Assembly (NCBI GenBank): GCA_025935595.1
Contig: JAICUZ010000070.1
Coordinates: 1-10,336, forward strand
Reading direction: 5' to 3'
Length of the DNA stretch: 10,336 nucleotides
Source: Burkholderiales bacterium
GTDB lineage: Bacteria; Actinomycetota; Thermoleophilia; Gaiellales; Gaiellaceae
This document shows, piece after piece, positions 1 to 7,361 of the stretch. The notes below the pieces were generated by a model. It was not told where the DNA came from. It saw only the letters and a list, made by a program, of their open reading frames with translations, and did not search any database. Both the position numbers and the translations under genes were made by a program. Every line of letters starts with the position of its first letter. The stretch's first letter is position 1.

Positions 1-645
1 AACGGCAAGGAGGTCAACTGGAACGACAAGGACCTCCAGCTCAAGTGGGTGCGCCCGGAGCTGCCGGAGATCGAGATGCATGTCGCGGGCTACGGGCCGA
101 AGGCGCTCGCAGTCGCGGGGCGGCAGGGCGACGGCGTGATCATCCAGCTCGCCGATCCCGACATCATCCAGTGGATCATGGCCACTGCCCGGCAGGCCGC
201 CGAGGAGGCAGGCCGCGACCCGGCCTCGCTCAAGTGCATCGTCAGCGCGCCGAGCCACATCAGCGACGACCTCGCGGACGCGCGCGAGCAGGTGCGGTGG
301 TTCCCGGCGATGGTTTCGAACCACGTGCAGGATCTGATCGACCGCTATGGCACGGACGGCAGCACCGTCCCGAAAGCGCTCACCGAGTACGTCCTTGCCC
401 GCAAGTTCTACGACTACAACGAGCATTCGCGCGTCGGCGCGAAGCACGGCGCGTTCGTCACCGACGAGATCTGCGACCGGTTCTGCGTGATCGGCGACCT
501 CGACCGGTGCAAGCAGAAGCTGCGGGAGCTCGAGGAGATCGGCGTCGACCAGTTCAACATCTACCTGATGACCCAGGGTCAAGAGGAGACGCTGCAGGCC
601 TACGGCGACGGGATCATTCCCGACTTCGCCCAGATCGCTGCGTAG
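1..645 (+). CDS. LLM-class (luciferase-like) oxidoreductase, probably F420-dependent; 5' end missing
   Basis: The reading frame is open from the first base, so the gene begins outside the window; 214 residues of the C-terminal part are visible, ending in TAG. The stretch GYGPKALAVAGRQGDGVI (encoded near 92-141) is the typical late beta-strand and glycine-rich region of bacterial luciferase-like (LLM) flavin/F420 oxidoreductases. Near the C-terminus, CVIGDLDRCKQKLRELEEIGVDQ (about 484-552) matches the usual element in which the enzyme closes its TIM barrel. Family knowledge: these enzymes transfer hydride using FMN or coenzyme F420 and act in the cytosol. The long insertion between these two regions resembles LLM enzymes annotated as F420-dependent in actinobacteria, but the cofactor-binding N-terminal half cannot be seen, so F420 versus FMN stays an inference. 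The substrate is unknown. It lies 72 bp before the ABC operon and probably belongs to an upstream unit. Confidence 0.85.
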   Translation, partial: NGKEVNWNDKDLQLKWVRPELPEIEMHVAGYGPKALAVAGRQGDGVIIQLADPDIIQWIMATARQAAEEAGRDPASLKCIVSAPSHISDDLADAREQVRWFPAMVSNHVQDLIDRYGTDGSTVPKALTEYVLARKFYDYNEHSRVGAKHGAFVTDEICDRFCVIGDLDRCKQKLRELEEIGVDQFNIYLMTQGQEETLQAYGDGIIPDFAQIAA

Positions 646-704
646 GGACAACCGTAGGGTCGATTCGGGGGCCAACCCCAATGGTGGCCTACGCACGCAG
701 CCTG

Positions 705-710
705 TAGCCT
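705..710 (+). promoter_or_regulatory. Possible -10 element (TAGCCT) for a leaderless ABC operon transcript
   Basis: TAGCCT fits the actinobacterial TANNNT pattern and ends exactly 7 bp before the ATG at 718. That is the spacing expected when transcription starts at the start codon itself. No Shine-Dalgarno sequence is visible before 718, which agrees with a leaderless message. No convincing -35 hexamer is seen. The rest of the 646-717 gap holds only short inverted repeats (GGCCA at 670-674 with TGGCC at 685-689; CGTAGG at 653-658 with CCTACG at 688-693) that could form a weak stem after the upstream gene. Confidence 0.4.
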
Positions 711-717
711 CGGCGAC

Positions 718-1449
718 ATGAACAGCAACGGAGCAGTCGTCACCGCCACGGATCTCTCCCGCCGCTACGGCGAGGGCGAGGCCGCCGTCGACGCACTGCG
801 CGGGGTCTCGCTTTCGGTCGGAGCAGGCGAGCTCGTCGCAGTGATGGGCCCGTCGGGCTCGGGCAAGTCGACCCTCATGCACCTCCTCGCGGCGTTGGAC
901 AAGCCGACCGGAGGCACCGTCACGATCGCCGGCGAAGACGTCGGCAAGCTCTCCGACCGCGGCGTGACCCTGCTCCGCCGCAAGCACATCGGGTTCGTCT
1001 TCCAGTTCTTCAACCTGCTTCCGATGCTGTCAGCGGAAGAGAACGTCCTCCTGCCGCTCTCGATCGCCGGCGAGAAGCCGGACCCCGAGTTCTTCAAGGG
1101 CTTGATGGACCGCGTCGGACTGGCCGACCGCGCTGACCATCGACCGTCCGAGCTCTCGGGTGGCCAGCAACAGCGCGTGGCGATCGCGCGTGCGCTCGTC
1201 GCCCAGCCGACCGTCGTGTTCGCCGACGAGCCGACGGGGAACCTCGACTCGCGCACGGGCGCCGCCATCCTCGAACTGCTCCGTGCGTCGACGACCGACC
1301 TTGGGCAGACGATGGTGATGGTCACCCACGACGCGCAGGCCGCGTCGATCGCAGACCGCGTGTTGTTCCTCGCCGACGGCGCGATCGCGCGCGAGCTGCC
1401 GCGCAGTCCCGCGGCGACGATCCTCGCGACGATGAGCGAGATCTCGTAG
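718..1449 (+). CDS. ABC transporter ATP-binding protein, MacB/LolD type
   Basis: This 243-residue protein is a complete ABC ATPase. Walker A GPSGSGKST is at residues 44-52, the Q-loop glutamine at 96 (in FVFQFFNLLP), the signature LSGGQQQR at 146-153, Walker B with D170-E171 followed by PTGNLD, and the H-loop histidine at 204. The LLPMLSAEENVLLPL segment after the Q-loop and the PTGNLDSRTG run are characteristic of the MacB/LolD/FtsE group, which works with FtsX-type permeases. It would sit on the cytoplasmic face of the membrane and power the permease encoded 4 bp downstream. The ATG at 718 has no visible Shine-Dalgarno site and may head a leaderless message. Family members are mechanotransducers for export of peptides, lipids or cell-wall enzymes; the cargo here cannot be read from the sequence. 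Confidence 0.95.
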   Translation: MNSNGAVVTATDLSRRYGEGEAAVDALRGVSLSVGAGELVAVMGPSGSGKSTLMHLLAALDKPTGGTVTIAGEDVGKLSDRGVTLLRRKHIGFVFQFFNLLPMLSAEENVLLPLSIAGEKPDPEFFKGLMDRVGLADRADHRPSELSGGQQQRVAIARALVAQPTVVFADEPTGNLDSRTGAAILELLRASTTDLGQTMVMVTHDAQAASIADRVLFLADGAIARELPRSPAATILATMSEIS

Positions 1450-1453
1450 CCTC

Positions 1454-4003
1454 ATGATCCGCGCAGAGCTCAGAGGGCTTCTCGGCCGGAAGCTGCGGAC
1501 GATCCTGACCGCGGTCGCGATCATCCTCGGCGTCGCCATGGTCAGCGGCACGTTCGTGCTGACCGACTCGATCGACAAGGCGTTCAACTCGATCTTCACC
1601 GACTCGCGGCAGGGCTCCGACGCGGTGATCACGGGGAAGGCTGCGACGAGCACGAACAACGGCTCGAACGCGCCCACCATCCCCGAATCGGTGCTCGCGA
1701 AGGTGCAGTCGCTGCCCGACGTCAAGGCAGCCGAAGGGAACGTCGGTGGCGACGCCCACCTGATCGGCTCGAACGGGAAGGCGATCGTCTTCGGCGGCGC
1801 GCCGAACCTCGGCTTCAGCATCCCGCACGGCGCGTCGCGCTTCAATCCGCTCACGCTCGTCGAGGGCGACTGGCCGCACGGTCAAGAGGTTGTGGTCGAC
1901 AAGAAGACGGCGGGCAAGAAGCACATCGCCATCGGCGACACGATCGGCATCCAGGCGCAGGGCCCGATCGTGCGCCTCAAGGTCTCGGGGCTCGTCAAGT
2001 TCGGCAACGTCGGCATCGGCGGGGCGACTCTCGCCGGCTTCGACCTGCCGACCGCGCAGGCGCTCTTCGACAAGAAGGGGCAACTCGACGAGATCGACGT
2101 CGCGGCGAAGTCCGGCGTTTCCGACCAGAAGCTCCTCGCGCAACTGCGCTCCGTCATCCCGCCGAACTCGCAGGCGCGGACGGCAGCCCAGCAGGCCGCC
2201 GAGGACGCGAAGGACACCAACACGTTCATCTCGTTCCTGCGCGGCTTCCTGCTCGCGTTCGGCGGGATCGCGCTGTTCGTCGGCAGCTTCGTGATCGCGA
2301 ACTCGCTCTCGATCACGATCGCCCAGCGGACGCGTGAGTTCGCGACGTACCGCACGATGGGGGCCACCCGGCGCCAGGTGCTGCGCGCGATCGTCGTCGA
2401 GGCGCTCGTCATCGGCACTGCGGCGTCCGTCACCGGGCTCTTCATCGGCCTGGCCCTCGCGAAGGGCCTGTTCAGGCTCTTCGACGCCGTCGGCTTCACG
2501 CTGCCGAACAGCGGCATCATCTTCGCGACGCGCACCGCGATCGTCTCGATGATCGTCGGCGTGATCGTGACGCTCGTCGCGAGCCTCCGCCCTGCGGTCC
2601 GCGCGACCCGCGTGCCGCCGATCGCAGCCGTGCGCGAAGGCTCGACGCTCCCGCCGTCGCGGTTCGCCCGCTTCCGCACCGTCGGCTCTGCGATCGTCAC
2701 CGCGGCCGGGTTCGCGGCGCTTCTCTACGGGCTCTTCGGCAAGCACCTCGGGACGAAGGGCGTCCTGATCTGGATGGGCGTCGGCGCCCTACTGATCTTC
2801 GTCGGCGTCTCGATGCTGTCGGTACGGTTCATCCGCCCGCTCGCCTGGGCCCTCGGCTGGCCGGCGACGCGGATCGGCGGCACCGCCGGCTGGCTCGCCC
2901 GCGACAACGCGCGGCGAAACCCGCAGCGCACGGCGTCGACTGCCGCGGCACTGATGATCGGCCTCGCGCTCGTCACCCTCGTCGCGATGCTTGCCGCAGG
3001 CATCACGGCGTCGTTCCGCGGCGCCGTGAACAAGATCTGGACGAACGCGGACTACGCGATCACCGCGCAGAACAACTTCGACCCGATTCCGATAGCCGCC
3101 GCCAACGCGGTCGCGAAGGTGCCCGGTGTCGAGGCGGTCGCGAACGTCCGCACAGGTGATGCCCGCGCGTTCGGCAAGAACTTCTTCGCGACCGCGGTCA
3201 ACCCACCCGGCGGCTCGATCTTCCAGCTCGACTGGAAGGAAGGCTCGCAAGCGGTGTTCTCGCGGCTCGGCGCCGACGGTGCGTTCATCGACGACGGCTA
3301 CGCGAAGAAGCACAACCTGCGGATCGGCTCGCCGATCGACATGACCTTCTCGAGCGGTGCGCACAAGGTCTTCTTCGTCCGCGGCATCTTCAACCCGCCG
3401 ACGGGAGGCTCGCCGTTCGGCACGGTGACGATCTCGCAGGCGGCGTGGGACGAACTGAACGAGAACCCGGAGAACCTCTACTCGTTCGTCCGCATGTCGG
3501 GCGGCGACACACCGCAGAACGCCGCGAAGCTCGATCAGGCGCTGAAGCGATACCCGGACGCCAAGGAAGCGACGCGGCAGAAGTTCATCGACAACCAGAT
3601 CAGCGGGCTCAACTCGATCCTGAACATCTTCTACGTGCTGCTCGCCCTGTCCGTGATCGTGAGCCTGTTCGGCATCGTCAACACGCTCGTGCTGACCGTG
3701 TTCGAGCGGACGCGTGAGATCGGGATGCTGCGTGCGATCGGGATGACGCGGCGGCAGGTGCGCCGGATGATCCGGCACGAGAGCGTTATCACCGCGCTCA
3801 TCGGCGGTGTGCTCGGGATCGTGCTCGGGATCGTGCTCGGCGGCCTGCTGATTGCGCGGGTCGACTTCATCGTCTTCTCGCTGCCGGTCTTCTCGCTGAT
3901 CGTCTTCGCGATCGCGGCGATCTTCGTCGGAATCCTCGCGGCGATCTTCCCGGCCCGCCGGGCAGCAAGGTTGAACGTGCTGGAGGCGCTGCAATACGAG
4001 TGA
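1454..4003 (+). CDS. ABC transporter permease with two FtsX/MacB-type halves
   Basis: This is an 849-residue membrane protein and the obvious partner of the ATPase ending 4 bp upstream. It has a duplicated layout. The first half has a membrane segment near residues 13-34, a large extracytoplasmic domain to about 255, then an FtsX domain with three membrane segments (about 260-385). Two more membrane segments follow at about 410-460. The second half begins near GWLARDNARRNPQRT (about 480), with a membrane segment near 492-515, an extracytoplasmic domain to about 715 and a second FtsX domain to the end. Both halves carry the coupling segment RTRE followed by MG/IG and TRRQV (QRTREFATYRTMGATRRQV and ERTREIGMLRAIGMTRRQV), which in this family contacts the ATPase. 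The protein ends in PARRAARLNVLEALQYE, the usual C-terminus of the family. Long fused permeases of this size are common in actinobacteria. Substrate is unknown; no MacA-like adaptor is visible nearby. Confidence 0.93.
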   Translation: MIRAELRGLLGRKLRTILTAVAIILGVAMVSGTFVLTDSIDKAFNSIFTDSRQGSDAVITGKAATSTNNGSNAPTIPESVLAKVQSLPDVKAAEGNVGGDAHLIGSNGKAIVFGGAPNLGFSIPHGASRFNPLTLVEGDWPHGQEVVVDKKTAGKKHIAIGDTIGIQAQGPIVRLKVSGLVKFGNVGIGGATLAGFDLPTAQALFDKKGQLDEIDVAAKSGVSDQKLLAQLRSVIPPNSQARTAAQQAAEDAKDTNTFISFLRGFLLAFGGIALFVGSFVIANSLSITIAQRTREFATYRTMGATRRQVLRAIVVEALVIGTAASVTGLFIGLALAKGLFRLFDAVGFTLPNSGIIFATRTAIVSMIVGVIVTLVASLRPAVRATRVPPIAAVREGSTLPPSRFARFRTVGSAIVTAAGFAALLYGLFGKHLGTKGVLIWMGVGALLIFVGVSMLSVRFIRPLAWALGWPATRIGGTAGWLARDNARRNPQRTASTAAALMIGLALVTLVAMLAAGITASFRGAVNKIWTNADYAITAQNNFDPIPIAAANAVAKVPGVEAVANVRTGDARAFGKNFFATAVNPPGGSIFQLDWKEGSQAVFSRLGADGAFIDDGYAKKHNLRIGSPIDMTFSSGAHKVFFVRGIFNPPTGGSPFGTVTISQAAWDELNENPENLYSFVRMSGGDTPQNAAKLDQALKRYPDAKEATRQKFIDNQISGLNSILNIFYVLLALSVIVSLFGIVNTLVLTVFERTREIGMLRAIGMTRRQVRRMIRHESVITALIGGVLGIVLGIVLGGLLIARVDFIVFSLPVFSLIVFAIAAIFVGILAAIFPARRAARLNVLEALQYE
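3809..3840 (+). repeat. In-frame 12-bp tandem repeat inside the permease gene
   Basis: The unit GTGCTCGGGATC occurs at 3809-3820 and 3821-3832, followed by its first 8 bases at 3833-3840. It encodes repeated Val-Leu-Gly-Ile in a glycine-rich membrane segment of the second FtsX domain (about residues 786-796). Gain or loss of a unit would keep the frame and alter the helix by four residues. Confidence 0.9.
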
Positions 4004-4509
4004 CGCTCGAGCAGCTGCTCCGGGCGCATGTCGCCTCGGACGATCGCGAGGAGGCGGACCGGATCGCCATGCTGCGTCTCGCGACCGAGCTCGAGGAGCC
4101 GACGTCCCGCGACCAGGCACGCGCGCACTTCACCGCGTCGGCGTTCGTGATCGATGTGGAATGTGCGCGCGTGTGCCTGGTCGAGCACGCGAAGCTCGGC
4201 CGGTTGCTGCAGCCGGGCGGCCACGTCGAGCCGACGGACGAGTCGCTCGAGGCGGCGGCGCTGCGGGAGGCCGCCGAGGAGACGAGCCTCGAGCTCGACT
4301 TCCATCCCGTGGCGCCGCGGCCGTTCGATCTCGACATCCACCAGATCCCCGCACGGCCGGACGAGCCGGCGCACTTCCACCTCGACGTCCGGTACCTGCT
4401 CGTCGGCTCCGGCGAACCGTGCGCGGGCGCCGCGTGGTACGCGTTCGGGGAAGCAGGCGACGGTTCGGTGGCGCGGCTGTCTGCGAAGGCTGCCGCGTAC
4501 TACCGCTGA
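4000..4509 (+). CDS. NUDIX hydrolase
   Basis: This 169-residue protein starts at GTG 4000, whose bases overlap the permease TGA as GTGA, so the two genes are probably translationally coupled. A GGAGG at 3982-3986 lies 13 bases before the start, rather far. The Nudix motif begins with GGHVEPTDESLE (residues 73-84) and ends with REAAEET (89-95). R89, E90, E93 and E94 supply the usual metal-binding core. Compared with the textbook motif there is one extra residue between the first Gly and Glu, and the usual late Gly is Ser96. The segment HFTASAFVID (43-52) before the box is typical of a subgroup of bacterial NUDIX proteins. Family role: hydrolysis of nucleoside diphosphates linked to another moiety; the substrate is not predictable here. 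Its 3' end overlaps the opposing mannosidase gene by 10 bp. Confidence 0.9.
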   Translation: MTLEQLLRAHVASDDREEADRIAMLRLATELEEPTSRDQARAHFTASAFVIDVECARVCLVEHAKLGRLLQPGGHVEPTDESLEAAALREAAEETSLELDFHPVAPRPFDLDIHQIPARPDEPAHFHLDVRYLLVGSGEPCAGAAWYAFGEAGDGSVARLSAKAAAYYR

Positions 4510-7361
4510 CCGACCAGGACGGTCAGCACCTGATGCGGGAGGTACGGTAGGACGAGCTCGTCTCGGTCGATCTGAACGTCGGCGAACGGCTCTTCGAGCG
4601 CATTCGCAAGCTTGGCCGCGTGGGGAGGAGTGCCAAGGCGCACCCGTGCCGTGCCGCGGCTCCCGTGCGCTTCGTAGAGACGCAGCACGACCTCGTCCGA
4701 ACGTTCGGCCAGCTTCACGGTGTCGAGGACGAGATTCGTGTCGTCGACCGCGGCGAACGACGGGCCGATCGCGGTGGTCCAGCGGATGGGAGCGTTGAAA
4801 CGGATCGCCTCGCCCAGCACACCACCTTCGCGCCAGCCGCCTGCGTGCGGGACGAGCGCATACGCGAAGGTGTGGCTTCCCATGTCGGCGTTCGGGTCGG
4901 GCGACTTCGGCGCACGCAGCAAGCTGATCCGCAGGTCGCTGCCGAGGCAGCTGTAGCCGTACTTCGAGTCGGTCAGCAGCGCCGCGCCGAACCCGTGCTC
5001 CGACAGGTCGGCGAAACGATGCCCCGGCACCTCGTAGCGCGCGCGGTCGAAGCTCGTCGAGAAGTGCGTCGGGCGCTCCGCGTAACCGAATGCGGTCTCG
5101 TACGTCGCGAACGGAGCTCGGATCGCGAGCGGGAAGCGCACCTTCAGGAGCATGTGCTCCTCGTGCCAGTCGACCTCCGTCCGGAACTCGAGGCGCCGCG
5201 ACCCGGCGTCGAGCCGCACCACCTGCCGCAGCGAGCTCCTTTCGCCGATCCGGCGCGTGTATTCGATCTCCGCGCGGAGCGGCCCGCTCGAAAGCACGGT
5301 GCACGAGTCGGCCGGCGCGCAGTCGCGCCCGGTCTCGAGATGGGACGGATCGATGTCCCACGCGTCGAACTTCACGGGTCGGTCCTCGTAGAGCTCCAGT
5401 CGATTACCCGGGGCTGAGAGTGCCTCTCTGCCCGACGACTTCTCGACGACGGAGACGACGGTCCCGTCGGCGGCGAGCTCGGCGCGTAGATGGGCGTTCT
5501 CCAGGACGAGCCCGTTCGCCCTGACCGTGTCGGCGGCGTCGACGACCACGCCGTCGCCGTGCGGCGGGGCCTCGACGACCGCCGGCCCGCTCGGGGCATC
5601 GACGACCTCGCGGCGGGCGAATCCGGTCGTGTTCACCGGTGTCGTGCCCGGCCCGATCAGCTTCTGCAGCGTCGACTCGAGCTCGTCGAAGTCGCGTCGC
5701 GCATCGTCGTAGACCAGCCCGATCGAGGAGCCCGGGAGGATGTCGTGGAACTGTTGCAGGAGCAAGAGCTTCCAGAGCCGATCGAGCTCTGCGCGCGGAT
5801 ACTCGCCGCGCATTGCGCCGAGCAGCTCCGCGTCGTGAAGGAGCTGCTCGCACACGCGGTTCCCGCGCTTCACGAACGCTTGCGAGGTGTACGTCCCGCG
5901 GTGGTACTCGAAGTACAGCTCTCCGACGATCGTCGGCCGTGGCGCCGTCTCGGCTTCGAGTGTCGAGAAGAACTCGTCGCTCGTCCCTGTGCGCACGCGC
6001 GGCAGGCCCTGCAGGTCCCGCATGCGCCGCAGCTGCTCGAGCATCGCACGCGTCGGTCCGCCGCCGCCGTCGCCGTAGCCGTAGACGAGCATGCTCGTCG
6101 CGCTCGTTTCGTGGTCGTGGAAGTCGCGCTCTGCCTGCAGCACCTCCTCGACCGACGCGTCGCTGTTGTAGGTGTCCGCCGGCGGGAAGTGGGCGAGCAC
6201 CTCGCTCCCGTCGATCCCCTGCCAGGTGAACGTGTGCGTGTCCGGCGGGTTGAAGCGGTTCCACGAGAGCTTCTGCGTCAGGAAGCGGTCGACACCGCAG
6301 AGCCGCATCAGCTGCGGAAGTTGGCCGCAGTACCCGAATGCATCGGGCGACCAGAACTCGCGGCAGCGCACGCCGAACGTCTCCTCGAAGTACCGCTGCC
6401 CGTGCACGAACTGACGGAGTAACGACTCACCCGAGGTGAGGATGCAGTCCGGCTCGATCCACGTGCCGCCGACCGGGACGAACTGGCCCGACTGCACCTT
6501 CTCGACGATGCGTGCCCACAGCTCGGGCTCGCGCTCCTCGATCCAGGCGTAGTGCTGCGCCTGCGAGCACGCGAAGCGGTACTCCGGGTACGCGTCCATG
6601 TATCGAATCTGGCTGCTGAACGTCCGGACCAGCTTGCGCCGCGTCTCGGCGAGCGGCCACAACCATGCGGTGTCGATGTGTGCGTGTCCGATCGCGATCA
6701 TCTCGTGCACGCGGCTCGCGGTCTCATGCGTATAGAGCGCGGCGAGGATCGCCGGGTCGTCTTCGTTGCAGAAGCGGTTCGGCTCCGCCCGCAGGTGGCC
6801 ACGGAAGCCGGGATCTGTCGCATCCGATGCCTCCAGCGCACGCAGCACCTCGAAGTCGAAGTACAACCGCGAGGCGTCCTCGTCGAACAGCGCGAGCTCG
6901 CACCGCTCGACCTCGGGCGGCGATCCAATGCGACCGAAGAGCCCGTTGCACGCGAGCTCGATCGCGAGCTCGACGTTCTCTCCGCCTCGTGCGGCTTCGA
7001 GCACCGTCGCGTCGGGCCGCTCGCGCGGGTCGGTGCCGTGCAGGCCTTGAACGGCGCGTCCGTCGATCCAGAGTGTCGACTCGGCCGCCGACTGCCAGAG
7101 CAGGTCGACGCGCCGGGCGGCCCAGTGCTCGGGCACCGTCGCTCCGAGCCGGAACCAGTACGTGGCCCACAGCGGCCCGTAACGCTCGCCGGGGACCGCC
7201 GGCCGGTAGTCGAGCCGCTGCGCCTCGTCGTAGGAGATGCGGTCGACCGGCCCGGCGACGAGCAGCTCGTCGGGTGCGACGGTCTCCGGGCGGACACGGG
7301 CCCAGAGACGTGCCGATGCTGCCGCGAGCCGCTCGCGGGTGTACTCGACGTGGCGGATCAA
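4500..7361 (-). CDS. Alpha-mannosidase, glycoside hydrolase family 38 (class II)
   Basis: This is a full-length GH38 protein of 953 residues. After an N-terminal accessory domain (to about 215) the catalytic domain opens with GHAHIDTAWLWP, giving metal ligands H228 and D230. The predicted nucleophile is D340 in EFWSPDAFGY. A further zinc ligand is H539 in QQFHDILPGSS, equivalent to the HHDA histidine of Golgi mannosidase II. The YGYGDGGGGPT segment (427-437) and the beta-rich C-terminal half also fit. The pattern resembles the cytosolic/vacuolar Ams1/Man2C1 branch. No signal peptide is visible, so the enzyme probably acts in the cytoplasm on mannosides or related oligosaccharides, with retention of configuration. 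The start is TTG at 7361, overlapping the upstream stop as TTGA. No Shine-Dalgarno site is seen; instead a hairpin covers the start, suggesting coupled translation. It is the last gene of the leftward operon. Confidence 0.95.
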   Translation of the reverse strand: MIRHVEYTRERLAAASARLWARVRPETVAPDELLVAGPVDRISYDEAQRLDYRPAVPGERYGPLWATYWFRLGATVPEHWAARRVDLLWQSAAESTLWIDGRAVQGLHGTDPRERPDATVLEAARGGENVELAIELACNGLFGRIGSPPEVERCELALFDEDASRLYFDFEVLRALEASDATDPGFRGHLRAEPNRFCNEDDPAILAALYTHETASRVHEMIAIGHAHIDTAWLWPLAETRRKLVRTFSSQIRYMDAYPEYRFACSQAQHYAWIEEREPELWARIVEKVQSGQFVPVGGTWIEPDCILTSGESLLRQFVHGQRYFEETFGVRCREFWSPDAFGYCGQLPQLMRLCGVDRFLTQKLSWNRFNPPDTHTFTWQGIDGSEVLAHFPPADTYNSDASVEEVLQAERDFHDHETSATSMLVYGYGDGGGGPTRAMLEQLRRMRDLQGLPRVRTGTSDEFFSTLEAETAPRPTIVGELYFEYHRGTYTSQAFVKRGNRVCEQLLHDAELLGAMRGEYPRAELDRLWKLLLLQQFHDILPGSSIGLVYDDARRDFDELESTLQKLIGPGTTPVNTTGFARREVVDAPSGPAVVEAPPHGDGVVVDAADTVRANGLVLENAHLRAELAADGTVVSVVEKSSGREALSAPGNRLELYEDRPVKFDAWDIDPSHLETGRDCAPADSCTVLSSGPLRAEIEYTRRIGERSSLRQVVRLDAGSRRLEFRTEVDWHEEHMLLKVRFPLAIRAPFATYETAFGYAERPTHFSTSFDRARYEVPGHRFADLSEHGFGAALLTDSKYGYSCLGSDLRISLLRAPKSPDPNADMGSHTFAYALVPHAGGWREGGVLGEAIRFNAPIRWTTAIGPSFAAVDDTNLVLDTVKLAERSDEVVLRLYEAHGSRGTARVRLGTPPHAAKLANALEEPFADVQIDRDELVLPYLPHQVLTVLVGQR
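4505..4527. terminator. Perfect 8-bp inverted repeat at the convergent gene ends, possible two-way terminator
   Basis: GCTGACCG (4505-4512), a 7-base loop, and CGGTCAGC (4520-4527) form a perfect stem. It overlaps the NUDIX stop codon and the last codons of the opposing GH38 gene. There is no T-run on either side, so this would be a GC-rich stem terminator of the kind often assumed in actinobacteria, not a classical intrinsic terminator. Part of its symmetry could be accidental, because it is also coding sequence. Confidence 0.45.

Noticed and set aside
641..693. CGTAGGG direct repeat (641-647, 653-659) and weak inverted repeats as a terminator or operator
   Set aside because: Short, imperfectly placed stems with long loops and no T-run; easily chance, so only mentioned with the promoter entry.
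718..4003. Assigning the ABC pair to a MacAB-TolC type macrolide exporter
   Set aside because: The ATPase and permease are separate proteins, the permease is duplicated, and no MacA or outer-membrane partner is visible; only the broad family is supported.
2789..5361. Long open frames on the minus strand opposite the permease and NUDIX genes
   Set aside because: They are Arg/Asp/Pro-rich with no recognisable domains and lie antisense to well-supported genes; long chance frames are expected at this GC content.
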